Counted from the first letter of the stretch, positions 33,352 to 42,776 are shown. The stretch is 64,000 nucleotides of DNA from UBA2821 sp902763335 (GCA_052066835.1 JBQHRJ010000003.1); one strand, 5' to 3'. Notes: generated by a model from the letters alone, not told the origin. Translations and numbers: made by a program.

Positions 33352-34755
33352 ATGGAAGATAAAAAATTAGGCTTGGGAACCGTGGTATCCATCTCTGTCG
33401 GACTCGTTGTTGCCACAAGCTGTCTCGTATCTCTTGGAACAGGTGCAGGAACACTTGGAATAACCTTTGTGCTTGCAATGGTTATTGCGATGATGCTAAA
33501 TATGACTACCGTGGCATCTCTTTCAGAACTTAATGCCATTATGCCAAACACAACCGGTGGACTTGCTCAGTATTCACTGGCGGCACTTGGCCCGTTTCCG
33601 ACTATTATATCCATGGTCGGAGGGTATCTTATATGCAACACGTTATCGTGTGGAGTTGAGGCATCTATATTTTCATTCTCAGTGACGAGTCTTGTGGGAG
33701 ATGCGGTACCGAGTCTTGCGTATACCGGAATAATGGTTGCACTGGTGCTTGTTGCAAATCTGTTCGGTGTGGATTTGTTTGCAAAGATTCAGAATATTGT
33801 GGCGGCACTGCTTATCGGTTCACTGGTTATCATGGGACTTATCGGAGCATTTGGAATGGGAACCGGTACAGAGATAGAGCAGCCGTTGGTACTTAACAGT
33901 AACATAAATAACATCATATCCATGACGGCGGTAGCGTTCTGGCTGTTTATCGGTGCTGAATATGCGATTCCGGTATCAAAGGATGTGAAGAATGCAAAGA
34001 GAAATGTACCACTTGGAATGATGTTGGGTCTCCTTGTTGTCTGTATCATGCAGACGATAATGATATTCGGATTCCATAATTATACACCGTGGGCAGAGCT
34101 TAAAGATTCGGCTGCACCACATCTTCTGTATGGTTATTATCTGCTTGGAGATTTTGGTAAGATATGGATGGTTTTAGTTGGAGCACTTGCTGTTATAAGT
34201 ACACAGAATTCTACCGTAAATTCTCTCGCAAGTATATGTCAGGGAATGGCAAAAATGAATATGCTTCCACATATATTTGCAAAAACCAACAAACATGGAA
34301 TGCCTTGGTTTGGCCAGGTATTTGTAAGTGTTTCAATATTTATATTTGCAGCACTCAGTAATAATTCGGCAGATGCCATCAACTTTCTGATTCTGGCAGG
34401 ATCCGTGTTCTGGATGATATCATACATACTTGCCCATATAGATGTACTGGTATTCCGTAAGAGACTTCCTAAGGTTCCAAGAAGTTTTAAGGTTCCGGGC
34501 GGTCCGGTCATACCGATAATCGGTATAGTGGGAACTACACTGATGGTTCTCGGAATATCATCAGATCCGGTTGAGCGTATGAAGATATGGCTGCTCACCG
34601 GTGTGACATTTGTAGCGCTTGGAATATATGCATTCTTCTGGATAAAATACAGAATGAAAATGAAAGTATTTAAGAGCGTGCCGATAGAAAAAGTCATGGC
34701 GATGGATAATAATTTATATTATATAGAAAGAAAACGATTGGGCATATGGAAATAG
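33352..34755 (+). CDS. APC-family amino-acid permease
   Basis: This 467-residue membrane protein has about twelve helices. The APC consensus is visible in the first helix (TVVSISVGLVVATSCLVSLGTGAG, with the unwound GTG region) and in helix 6 (MTAVAFWLFIGAEYAIPVSKDVKNAKRNVPLG, carrying the Glu/Ala/Pro residues of the substrate gate). It should import an amino acid or amine, probably the substrate of the dehydrogenase island. GGAAAGGAG precedes the start. A terminator follows 17 bp after the stop, so it closes the operon. Confidence 0.9.
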   Translation: MEDKKLGLGTVVSISVGLVVATSCLVSLGTGAGTLGITFVLAMVIAMMLNMTTVASLSELNAIMPNTTGGLAQYSLAALGPFPTIISMVGGYLICNTLSCGVEASIFSFSVTSLVGDAVPSLAYTGIMVALVLVANLFGVDLFAKIQNIVAALLIGSLVIMGLIGAFGMGTGTEIEQPLVLNSNINNIISMTAVAFWLFIGAEYAIPVSKDVKNAKRNVPLGMMLGLLVVCIMQTIMIFGFHNYTPWAELKDSAAPHLLYGYYLLGDFGKIWMVLVGALAVISTQNSTVNSLASICQGMAKMNMLPHIFAKTNKHGMPWFGQVFVSVSIFIFAALSNNSADAINFLILAGSVFWMISYILAHIDVLVFRKRLPKVPRSFKVPGGPVIPIIGIVGTTLMVLGISSDPVERMKIWLLTGVTFVALGIYAFFWIKYRMKMKVFKSVPIEKVMAMDNNLYYIERKRLGIWK

Positions 34756-34772
34756 AATAATTTATATAAAGA

Positions 34773-34814
34773 AGACTTTACTTACAGTGAAAGCTGACGG
34801 TAAAGTCTTTTTTT
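34773..34814 (+). terminator. Terminator after the APC permease gene
   Basis: A stem of about 10 bp (AGACTTTACT with its complement GGTAAAGTCT, 34799-34808) is followed by seven T residues. Confidence 0.85.
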
Positions 34815-34833
34815 GAAGGAAAAAGAAAGCTAA

Positions 34834-34905
34834 TGACGGAATCTGAAAGAAATTTAACAAAAATGACGGAAAATAATTGACAGTGACGGAAAATGATTGT
34901 ATAAT
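34834..34905 (+). promoter_or_regulatory. Fructose operon promoter with three TGACGGA repeats
   Basis: A consensus -35 TTGACA (34877-34882) and -10 TATAAT (34900-34905) are separated by 17 bp. TGACGGA occurs at 34834, 34864 and 34884, with spacings of 30 and 20 bp. The last copy fills the spacer between -35 and -10, so binding there would block RNA polymerase. The DeoR-type regulator encoded just downstream is the likely ligand. Confidence 0.8.
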
Positions 34906-34959
34906 AGCATTATAAACAACGAGACAATAAAAATTATCCCCGAAGGAGTGATGAAAAAA

Positions 34960-35703
34960 ATGTTAATAGAAAAACGTTTTCGGGAAATACTTGAAATAGT
35001 AAACCGTGAAAAAAGTGTAACAGTACAGGAACTGATGGAAATACTTGGAACGTCAGAATCTACGATAAGAAGGGACTTAAATACACTTTCACAGGAAGGA
35101 AAGCTGGTAAAGGTTCATGGCGGTGCAGTTGCAATTGAGGGCATATACGCAGGAACAGATGCAGAGGTGCAGGTCAGGCAGGAACTTAACACAGAGGCAA
35201 AATCAGAAATAGCAGGTTATGCCGCCAGTTTGATTGAAAATGACGATTTTGTATATCTGGATGCAGGAACAACCACAGAGAGAGTCATAGATTATCTTAC
35301 ATCTAAAGGAACCGTGTTTGTGACAAATTCATGGATACATGCAAAGAAATTGTCAAAGAAAGGATATAAAGCATATATCCTTGGCGGAGAATTTAAGGCA
35401 GATACAGAGGCGGTTATAGGAGAGGAAGCCTTGGGAAGCCTTGAAAAATATAACTTTACAAAAGGTTTTTTTGGAACTAACGGAGTAGGAAGAAAGGAGG
35501 GATTCAGCACACCGGATGCAAAGGAAGCTTCAGTTAAAAGAAAGGCAATGTCAAAATGTGGTCAGAAATATGTGCTTGCAGACAGCAGCAAATTTTCTAA
35601 AATATCCCCGGTGACATTTGCAGGTTTTTCAGAAGCTACGGTGATTACAACGAAGGATGTGGATGCAGCTTATAAGGAATGTGCAAACGTATTGGAGGTG
35701 TAG
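34960..35703 (+). CDS. fruR: DeoR-family transcriptional regulator of the fructose operon
   Basis: This 247-residue regulator has an N-terminal DeoR helix-turn-helix (VQELMEILGTSESTIRRDLNTLSQEGKLVKVHGGAV) and a sugar-isomerase-like sensor domain with DDFVYLDAGTTTERVIDYL and the GxNG motif FFGTNGVGRKEGF. It begins the fru operon and should repress it until fructose-1-phosphate appears. Two ATG codons are possible. The one at 34960 (MLIEKRF) fits the family N-terminus and is 11 bp from GGAG, while 34951 is only 2 bp from it. The next gene starts 4 bp after its stop. Confidence 0.9.
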   Translation: MLIEKRFREILEIVNREKSVTVQELMEILGTSESTIRRDLNTLSQEGKLVKVHGGAVAIEGIYAGTDAEVQVRQELNTEAKSEIAGYAASLIENDDFVYLDAGTTTERVIDYLTSKGTVFVTNSWIHAKKLSKKGYKAYILGGEFKADTEAVIGEEALGSLEKYNFTKGFFGTNGVGRKEGFSTPDAKEASVKRKAMSKCGQKYVLADSSKFSKISPVTFAGFSEATVITTKDVDAAYKECANVLEV

Positions 35704-35706
35704 ACA

Positions 35707-36630
35707 GTGATATATACAGTTACATTTAATCCGTCTCTTGATTATATAGTATCTGTTGACAAATTTGTTACAGGAAAAGTCAACAGAACAGGAGATGAGA
35801 AAATATTTGCCGGAGGGAAAGGCGTTAATGTATCGATAGTCCTGAAAAATCTGGGATATGAGAATACGGCACTTGGATATACCGCCGGATTTACGGGAAA
35901 TGAGATAGAGAGGATTCTTCAGGAAAAGGGTATAAGCACAAGATTCAAGAATGTGACAACAGGTATAAGCAGAATAAATGTCAAATTAAAATCTGATGAG
36001 GAGACAGAGATAAACGGTCAGGGACCGGCAATCACCACAGAAGATGTGGAAGCATTGTATGACAGGTTAGATACGGATTTGAAAGAAGGTGACATTTTAG
36101 TTCTGGCAGGAAGTATTCCCGATGTAATGTCACAGGAGACATACAGCAATATAATGAAGCGTCTTGAAAATAAAAATATAAATATAATAGTGGATGCTAC
36201 AAAAGATTTGCTCGTAAATGTATTAAAATATCATCCGTTTCTTATAAAGCCAAACAATCATGAGCTTGGAGAGATAGTAGGAGCGGAGATAAATACAAGA
36301 GAAGAAGCCTGCATGTATGCGAAGAAATTACAGGAAATGGGTGCCAAAAATGTTCTTGTATCCATGGCAGGTGAGGGTGCAGTTCTCGTTACGGAGACAG
36401 GAGAAGAGTATCAGTCAGAACCACCTAAGGGAAAGGTAGTCAACTCAGTCGGAGCCGGAGATTCCATGGTAGCCGGATTCATAGCAGGTTATCTTAAGAA
36501 TCACAGTTATGAGGAAGCATTTAAAATGGGACTCTGTACAGGAAGTGCCAGTGCATTTTCACAGGAACTGGCTACGAAAGATGAGGTTGAATCTCTTATG
36601 AAGGATTTTGAAAGGAGTGGTGTTTTATGA
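35707..36630 (+). CDS. fruK: 1-phosphofructokinase
   Basis: This 307-residue PfkB-family kinase phosphorylates fructose-1-phosphate to fructose-1,6-bisphosphate. It has the N-terminal TFNPSLDYIVSVD, the substrate segment KIFAGGKGVNVSIVLKNLG, and the C-terminal ATP/anion-hole motif NSVGAGDSMVAGFIAG near residue 245. It uses a GTG start at 35707, with GGAGG in the 3' end of the regulator gene. Its stop codon overlaps the ATG of fruA by 4 bp. Confidence 0.95.
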   Translation: MIYTVTFNPSLDYIVSVDKFVTGKVNRTGDEKIFAGGKGVNVSIVLKNLGYENTALGYTAGFTGNEIERILQEKGISTRFKNVTTGISRINVKLKSDEETEINGQGPAITTEDVEALYDRLDTDLKEGDILVLAGSIPDVMSQETYSNIMKRLENKNINIIVDATKDLLVNVLKYHPFLIKPNNHELGEIVGAEINTREEACMYAKKLQEMGAKNVLVSMAGEGAVLVTETGEEYQSEPPKGKVVNSVGAGDSMVAGFIAGYLKNHSYEEAFKMGLCTGSASAFSQELATKDEVESLMKDFERSGVL

Positions 36631-38567
36631 AGATAACAGATTTACTGGATAAAAGAAGTATTGAGTTAAACGGTAAGGCCGCCGATAAGGAAAATGTTTT
36701 GAATAAAATGGTAGACCTTATGGCAAAGAGTGGTAAAATAAATAATATAGAAAAATACAGAAAAGGCGTATTTGCAAGAGAGGAAGAAGGTACTACAGGT
36801 ATAGGAGAGGGAATAGCCATACCACACTGCAAATCAGATGCGGTAACAAAACCGGGACTTGCGGCAATGGTAATTCCTGACGGTGCAGAGTTTGATGCAC
36901 TTGACGGACAGCCTGTAAATCTTATATTTCTTATAGCAGCACCGGATACGGAAGACAATATACATCTTGATGTGTTAAGCAGACTTTCAGTATTTCTGAT
37001 GGATGAGGAATTTACCAAATCACTCAGAAATGCAAAATCTACAGATGAGTTTATGAATATCATAGACATGGCTGAGAATGCTAAGGATGATACAAAGGAA
37101 AATGAATCGGCAGAGATTCAGTATGTAAAGTCAGACGTTAAACTTTTAGCAGTTACCGGATGTCCTACAGGTATAGCACATACTTATATGGCAGCTGAAA
37201 GTCTTGAGAAGAAAGCACAGGATATGGGCTACAGTATCAAGGTAGAGACAAGAGGTTCGGGCGGTGCAAAAAATGTTCTTACAGCAAAGGAAATCGAAGA
37301 GGCCGACTGTATAATAGTGGCAGCGGATACACAGGTACCTATGGAGAGATTTGACGGCAAGAAAGTTATCGAGTGTAAGGTTTCTGATGGTATAAGTAAA
37401 GCTGAAGAGCTTATAAATAAAGCGGTATCAGGTGATGTACATGTGTATAAGGCACAGGGCGGAGCAGTTAAAAACACTGAAGATGATGGAAGTGACGGTA
37501 TAGGTCACAGAGTGTACAAGCATCTTATGAATGGTGTATCACACATGCTTCCGTTCGTAGTAGGCGGAGGAATACTTATAGCGATAGCATTTCTTCTTGA
37601 TGATTATACGATTGATCCGGCAAATTTTGGTACAAATACACCGGTTGCAGCATGGTTTAAATATATAGGTGGATATGCATTCAGCTTTATGCTTCCGGTT
37701 CTCGCAGGATATATTGCAATGAGTATTGCAGACAGGCCGGGACTTGTAGTCGGTTTCGTAGGCGGCTATATCGCATCTGTCGGTGCAACATTTTCAAATC
37801 CTACACCTGAAGGAAATATTCCGGCAGGATTTTTAGGAGCATTGCTGGCAGGTTTTGTTGCAGGATATATAGTATTATTACTTAAGAAAATATGCGAATA
37901 TCTTCCTAAGGCACTGGATGGAATCAAGTCAATTCTTATATATCCTTTAGGCGGTGTGTTCCTTATCGGTTTATTCATGTGTGCTGTTGATCCGGCTGTA
38001 GCATGGTTAAACTCAGGACTTTCATCATTCCTTAGTTCAATGGGTGATTCAAGTAAGATATTACTGGGATGTATACTTGGAGGAATGATGTCAATCGACA
38101 TGGGTGGTCCTTTTAACAAGGCAGCTTATGTATTTGGAACAGGAATGCTTGCTGAACAGTCAGAAAGCGGATTTATGATAATGGCAGCAGTTATGGTCGG
38201 AGGAATGATACCTCCTCTTGCAATTGCACTTGCATCAACAATATTTAAAGACAAATTTACAGACAAAGAGAGAAAATCAGGATTGGTTAATTACATCATG
38301 GGACTCTGTTTTATATCAGAAGGTGCTATCCCATATGCAGCATCTGATCCGTTAAGAGTTATCCCATCGTGCATCGTAGGTTCAGCAGTTGCCGGAGGAT
38401 TGTCAATGGCATTCGGATGCACACTCAGGGCACCACACGGAGGAATATTTGTATTCCCTACAGTTGGAAATGTATGGGGATATATAATAGCACTTGTAGC
38501 AGGAACAATAGTTGGAGCGGTAATGCTTGGTTTATTAAAAAAGAAAGTTGAGAATGGAGGAAACTAA
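36627..38567 (+). CDS. fruA: Fructose PTS transporter, EIIABC fusion
   Basis: This 646-residue membrane phosphotransferase imports fructose as fructose-1-phosphate. The IIA domain occupies residues 1-150, with phospho-His67 in AIPHCKS. The IIB domain runs from about 172 to 275, with phospho-Cys179 in VTGCPTGIAHTYMAAE. The IIC domain runs from about 295 to the end, with about nine helices and FVVGGGILIAIAFLLDD at its start. The A-B-C order is that of the Gram-positive FruA type. It is translationally coupled to fruK and is followed 1 bp after its stop by the HPr gene. Confidence 0.95.
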   Translation: MKITDLLDKRSIELNGKAADKENVLNKMVDLMAKSGKINNIEKYRKGVFAREEEGTTGIGEGIAIPHCKSDAVTKPGLAAMVIPDGAEFDALDGQPVNLIFLIAAPDTEDNIHLDVLSRLSVFLMDEEFTKSLRNAKSTDEFMNIIDMAENAKDDTKENESAEIQYVKSDVKLLAVTGCPTGIAHTYMAAESLEKKAQDMGYSIKVETRGSGGAKNVLTAKEIEEADCIIVAADTQVPMERFDGKKVIECKVSDGISKAEELINKAVSGDVHVYKAQGGAVKNTEDDGSDGIGHRVYKHLMNGVSHMLPFVVGGGILIAIAFLLDDYTIDPANFGTNTPVAAWFKYIGGYAFSFMLPVLAGYIAMSIADRPGLVVGFVGGYIASVGATFSNPTPEGNIPAGFLGALLAGFVAGYIVLLLKKICEYLPKALDGIKSILIYPLGGVFLIGLFMCAVDPAVAWLNSGLSSFLSSMGDSSKILLGCILGGMMSIDMGGPFNKAAYVFGTGMLAEQSESGFMIMAAVMVGGMIPPLAIALASTIFKDKFTDKERKSGLVNYIMGLCFISEGAIPYAASDPLRVIPSCIVGSAVAGGLSMAFGCTLRAPHGGIFVFPTVGNVWGYIIALVAGTIVGAVMLGLLKKKVENGGN

Positions 38568-38568
38568 T

Positions 38569-38826
38569 ATGAGAGAATTAAATTATGTAATCACAGATCC
38601 ACAGGGAATGCACGCGAGACCGGCAGGTTTATTTGTAAAGGAAGCAGCAGCCTGCAAGTGTACGGTAAAGATTTCAAAGGACGGCAAAGAAGTAGATGCA
38701 AAGAGAATACTCGGAGTTATGAGCCTTGGAATCAAACAGGACCAGGAGATAACAGTGAAGTTTGACGGAGAAGATGAAGAACAGGCTTGTGAGAAAATTA
38801 AGACATTTCTTGAAGCAAATTTGTAA
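38569..38826 (+). CDS. HPr phosphocarrier protein with Arg at position 46
   Basis: This 85-residue HPr has the phosphoryl-accepting His15 (GMHARPAG), numbered exactly as in classical HPr. In Bacillota HPr the regulatory Ser46 is phosphorylated by HPr kinase to drive catabolite repression. Here the segment reads KEVDAKRILGVMSLG, placing Arg at position 46. This HPr can therefore carry phosphate from enzyme I but not act as the HprK target, so it is probably dedicated to fructose uptake. A general HPr with Ser46 should exist elsewhere in the genome. The start at 38569 is set by the GGAGG 10 bp upstream. Confidence 0.92.
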   Translation: MRELNYVITDPQGMHARPAGLFVKEAAACKCTVKISKDGKEVDAKRILGVMSLGIKQDQEITVKFDGEDEEQACEKIKTFLEANL

Positions 38827-38884
38827 AAAGACCAGATGATAACAGGCAATGTACAGGATAAATGCCGGAAATATGGAGGTGCGT

Positions 38885-40498
38885 ATGGAAGCTGCAAGAG
38901 GAAAAAGTGTATATGGAGGAGTTGCCATAGGCAGGGCATGGGTATATGACAAAGGCGATTCTACTGTAAAAAGACAACACATAAATGATACGGCAAAGGA
39001 AATAGAGAGGTTTGAGGCAGCCAAAGAGACTGCAAAGGAGCAGCTTAAGAATCTTTATGAAAAAGCATTAAAGGAAGTCGGAGAGGTGAATGCACAGATA
39101 TTTGAAGTTCACCAGATGATGCTTGATGATATGGATTATGTTGAATCTATAACCCATATGATAGAGAATCAGAATGTGAATGCTGAGTATTCGGTTGCAG
39201 TTACTTCGGACAATTTTTCAGAGATGTTTGCAGCAATGGATGATGATTATATGAGAGCCAGAGCAGCAGACATAAAGGATATATCAAATCGTCTTATAAA
39301 TGTTCTTCAGGGAAAAGAGGACGGTGGAGTATCCGGAAATGAGCCGGTAGTCATTATTGCAGATGATCTTGCTCCGAGTGAAACAGTTCAGCTCGACAAA
39401 AGTAAGGTGCTCGCATTTGTCACAAGACACGGTTCTACCAATTCACATACCGCAATCCTTGCAAGAACAATGAATATTCCGGCACTTATCGGAGTGGATT
39501 ATCCTGAGGACATTGACGGAAAAAATGTCATTGTTGACGGATATGGCGGAGAACTGCACATTGAACCGGATGAAATACTTTTAGACAAGTTCAGGCAGAT
39601 TAAAGAAGAGGATGCCGGAAAACAGAAACTTCTGATGGAACTTAAAGGCAAGGAAGATGTTACAAAATCAGGTAAAAGGATTAAGCTTTATGCTAATATC
39701 GGAGGAGTGTCGGATGTTGTTTCGGTTCTTAAAAATGACGGTTCGGGTATAGGACTTTTCAGAAGTGAATTTCTATATCTTGGCAGGGATAATTATCCTA
39801 CAGAGGAAGAACAGTTTCAGGCATACAAATCTGTAGCGGAAAACATGGCAGGCAAGAAAGTCATTATCAGAACCCTTGATATAGGAGCTGATAAAAAGGC
39901 AGATTACTTTGGATTTGATGCAGAGGAAAATCCGGCAATGGGTTACAGAGCCATAAGAATATGCCTCAAGCAGCCAGATATATTTAAGACACAGCTCAGG
40001 GCAATCTACAGGGCAAGTCATTATGGAAATATAGCCATTATGTATCCAATGATAATCTCACTTTCTGAAGTGAAGAAAATCAGGGAAATAGTAAATGAGG
40101 TAAAGGCAGAACTTGACAGTCAGCAGATTCCTTATGGTGAAGTGGAGCAGGGAATAATGATAGAGACCCCGGCCGCAGTCATGATAAGTGATATACTTGC
40201 AAAGGAAGTGGATTTCTTCAGTATAGGCACAAATGACCTGACACAGTATACTCTTGCAATAGACAGGCAGAATCCTCATCTTGATGATATATATGATTCA
40301 CACCATGAGGCAGTACTTCGGATGATAAAGATGACGATTGAAAACGGACATAAAGAAAACTGCTGGGTAGGTATATGTGGAGAACTTGGAGCAGATACAT
40401 CACTTACCGAAGAATTTATAAAGATGGGAATTGATGAATTGTCAGTTACACCTTCAGCTATACTTAAAGTCAGAGACAAAATCAGAAAATGTGAATAA
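38885..40498 (+). CDS. ptsI: PTS enzyme I (phosphoenolpyruvate-protein phosphotransferase)
   Basis: This 537-residue enzyme takes phosphate from phosphoenolpyruvate and passes it to HPr. The active His188 lies in HGSTNSHTAILARTMNIPA. The PEP-binding TIM-barrel half contains GIGLFRSEFLYLGRD, the metal-site EQGIMIETPAA, and FFSIGTNDLTQYTLAIDR. The length is slightly short of the usual 570. The start at 38885 is set by ATGGAGGTGCGT upstream; an in-frame ATG at 38849 has no ribosome site. Finding ptsI at the end of a fru operon beside an HPr paralogue suggests a self-contained fructose system. Confidence 0.95.
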   Translation: MEAARGKSVYGGVAIGRAWVYDKGDSTVKRQHINDTAKEIERFEAAKETAKEQLKNLYEKALKEVGEVNAQIFEVHQMMLDDMDYVESITHMIENQNVNAEYSVAVTSDNFSEMFAAMDDDYMRARAADIKDISNRLINVLQGKEDGGVSGNEPVVIIADDLAPSETVQLDKSKVLAFVTRHGSTNSHTAILARTMNIPALIGVDYPEDIDGKNVIVDGYGGELHIEPDEILLDKFRQIKEEDAGKQKLLMELKGKEDVTKSGKRIKLYANIGGVSDVVSVLKNDGSGIGLFRSEFLYLGRDNYPTEEEQFQAYKSVAENMAGKKVIIRTLDIGADKKADYFGFDAEENPAMGYRAIRICLKQPDIFKTQLRAIYRASHYGNIAIMYPMIISLSEVKKIREIVNEVKAELDSQQIPYGEVEQGIMIETPAAVMISDILAKEVDFFSIGTNDLTQYTLAIDRQNPHLDDIYDSHHEAVLRMIKMTIENGHKENCWVGICGELGADTSLTEEFIKMGIDELSVTPSAILKVRDKIRKCE

Positions 40499-40512
40499 TA
40501 AATGATGAAATT

Positions 40513-40551
40513 AAACTCTCATATGGTGCTCTGCATCATGTGGGAGTTTTT
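40513..40551 (+). terminator. Terminator of the fructose operon
   Basis: A 12-15-bp stem with G-U pairs (AAACTCTCATATGGTG region with CATCATGTGGGAGTTT) is followed by five T residues, directly after ptsI. Confidence 0.8.
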
Positions 40552-40662
40552 AGTATGCCTGCGATTTTATGCCAGCCTTGAATAAGAAAAATGGCTGTGT
40601 TAAAATGTAAGATATTGTATATCGGTATGATGTCGGTATATATGAGGAAAGGAACATTACTG

Positions 40663-40959
40663 ATGAAAGAATTTGAAAAGAAACTTTTAGATATAGGCGG
40701 AAGCGCCGTGTTATTACCGGAGGAGATACCTGAACAGTTATACAGGTTCGGGCATCTGTATGAGTGTCCGGTGAGAGTTCCGGTGGGAGGAACATCGAGA
40801 TATTTTTTGTCAAGGGAAAATGAGGTGAGGATAATATGGGGATTTGTTCTTGACAGTGCCGGAGTGTGGAAAATGCACTCATGGCTTTTTATACAGGAAA
40901 ATGACCTGATTCTTGATAATGAAGTATATGAAAAGTATTTTGGTTTCATAAAGGAATAG
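40663..40959 (+). CDS. Small protein of unknown function
   Basis: This 98-residue soluble protein has no signal peptide or membrane segment. It contains a compact beta-rich pattern (LPEEIPEQLYRFGHLYECPVRVP, then SRENEVRIIWGFVLD and WKMHSWLFIQENDLILD). I recognise no family. The start at 40663 has AAAGGA 10 bp upstream; an in-frame ATG at 40642 is possible. It lies 29 bp before the radical SAM gene and is probably cotranscribed with it. Confidence 0.65.
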   Translation: MKEFEKKLLDIGGSAVLLPEEIPEQLYRFGHLYECPVRVPVGGTSRYFLSRENEVRIIWGFVLDSAGVWKMHSWLFIQENDLILDNEVYEKYFGFIKE

Positions 40960-40988
40960 TTTAGATTGAGAAGTAGTGGAACAGGAGA

Positions 40989-42701
40989 ATGAATGTGAGA
41001 AATCTGATAGTAGCAATAAATGCAAAATATATTCATTCAAATCTCGCGATTTATTCCATAAGGGCATACTGTAAAAAGTGTGGTATAAATCTGGATATTG
41101 CAGAATTTACGATAAATCAGAAAACAGACAGTATGTTAAAGGAAATTTACAAGAAAAAGCCGGATTTTATAGGATTTTCCTGCTACATATGGAATATAGA
41201 ATTTGTATTGAAACTTGCAGGTGAAGTAAAACGTGTACTGCCGGATGTGACTATATGGCTTGGAGGACCTGAAGTTTCGTATGATGCAGTAAATGTGATT
41301 GCGGATAATGATTTTGTAGACGGAGTAATGATAGGCGAAGGAGAAATAACATTTTCAAGGGTGATAAAGGCTTATGAAAATGGTGATGATGTATCGCAGA
41401 TTCCGGGAGTGGCGGTTCGTGGAAGTATCAAAGTACATCAAGCTGAATATATGAATATGGATGATATTCCATTTCCATATGAGAATTTTAAGGATATGGA
41501 ACACCGCATTATATATTATGAATCAAGCAGAGGATGTCCCTATTCATGCAGTTACTGTCTGTCATCGGTTGATAAAAGGGTGCGTTTCAGAAGCATGGAA
41601 CTGGTGAAAAAAGAGCTCAAAGTATTTATAGATGCAAATGTGCCACAGGTAAAATTTGTGGACAGAACATTTAACTGCGACAGGAAGCGTACAAAGGAAA
41701 TATGGGAATTTATACGTGATAATGACAATGGAATAACAAATTTTCATTTTGAAATATCAGCGGATATTATAACAGACGAAGAGATAGAACTTCTTCACAG
41801 TCTGCGACCGGGACTTGTACAGCTTGAGATAGGTGTGCAGACTACGAATGAGAAGACGGTTCAGGCAATACGGAGAAAGATGGACTTTGAAAAGCTGTCA
41901 TATGTTGTAAACAGAATCCATGAAACCGGAAATGTTCATCAGCATCTTGATCTTATTGCCGGATTGCCGTATGAGGATTATGCTTCATTTAGAAATTCAT
42001 TTAATGATGTGTATGCATTAAAACCGGAACAGCTACAGCTTGGATTCTTAAAAGTACTTAAAGGTTCATACATGCAGGAACAGGCTTATGAAAATGACAT
42101 AGTCTACAGTTCATATCCTCCATATGAAGTGCTAAGTACACCATGGCTTCCGTACAGTGATGTATTGCGGCTTAAAGGTGTTGAGGAAATGGTTGAGGTA
42201 TATTATAACAGTGGGCAGTTTGTTACAACTGTTAAATATATGGAGAAATATTTTGATACACCGTTTGATATGTTTGAATATATGGCGGAATATTATGAGG
42301 AAAACGGACTTTACGACTGCGGACACTCAAGAATAGCAAGATACAATATACTTATAGATGCATTGGGAGACCGGATGGAACTTCTGCCTGAGATTATGAC
42401 ATATGATCTTTATTTGAGAGAAAATATGAAAACAAGGCCTTCATTTGCAGTGAATCTTGAAGAAGAATATAACAGAATCAGTGCAATATACACAGATGAG
42501 CAGAATATAAGAGAACTACTTCCTGAATATGAAGAGTATACCACAAAGCAGATGCAGAGAATGACCCATGTGGACAGATTTTCATTTGATATATTGGAAT
42601 TTGCACGTTCAGGAAAAATAAACAGACAGGAAACATATTTATTATTTGACTATAAAAAAGTAAATCCGGTAGATAAGGCGGCAAGAGTGATAAAGGTTTA
42701 A
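40989..42701 (+). CDS. Cobalamin-binding-domain radical SAM protein (DUF4080 type)
   Basis: This 570-residue enzyme has an N-terminal B12-binding-like domain (residues 1-140, IGFSCYIWNIEFV and IWLGGPEVSYDA). The radical SAM core follows, with SSRGCPYSCSYCLSS near residues 178-192 giving the CxxxCxxC [4Fe-4S] motif. A C-terminal DUF4080-like extension completes it. Members are of undetermined function, possibly methyl or anaerobic modification chemistry. The ATG at 40989 is only 1 bp from GGAG, and an in-frame GTG two codons later (40995) has the better spacing, so the true start may be there. Confidence 0.85.
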   Translation: MNVRNLIVAINAKYIHSNLAIYSIRAYCKKCGINLDIAEFTINQKTDSMLKEIYKKKPDFIGFSCYIWNIEFVLKLAGEVKRVLPDVTIWLGGPEVSYDAVNVIADNDFVDGVMIGEGEITFSRVIKAYENGDDVSQIPGVAVRGSIKVHQAEYMNMDDIPFPYENFKDMEHRIIYYESSRGCPYSCSYCLSSVDKRVRFRSMELVKKELKVFIDANVPQVKFVDRTFNCDRKRTKEIWEFIRDNDNGITNFHFEISADIITDEEIELLHSLRPGLVQLEIGVQTTNEKTVQAIRRKMDFEKLSYVVNRIHETGNVHQHLDLIAGLPYEDYASFRNSFNDVYALKPEQLQLGFLKVLKGSYMQEQAYENDIVYSSYPPYEVLSTPWLPYSDVLRLKGVEEMVEVYYNSGQFVTTVKYMEKYFDTPFDMFEYMAEYYEENGLYDCGHSRIARYNILIDALGDRMELLPEIMTYDLYLRENMKTRPSFAVNLEEEYNRISAIYTDEQNIRELLPEYEEYTTKQMQRMTHVDRFSFDILEFARSGKINRQETYLLFDYKKVNPVDKAARVIKV

Positions 42702-42704
42702 TGC

Positions 42705-42733
42705 TTGCCATATGGTTAGAAATAGGATAAAAT
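42705..42733 (+). promoter_or_regulatory. Probable promoter of trpB
   Basis: TTGCCA (42705-42710) and TAAAAT (42728-42733) are separated by 17 bp. A family A repeat would then lie inside the 5' leader of the trpB transcript. Confidence 0.55.
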
Positions 42734-42776
42734 ATGTTGTAGATTACACGTTTAGTGTATTTGATAAAAGGATTAG

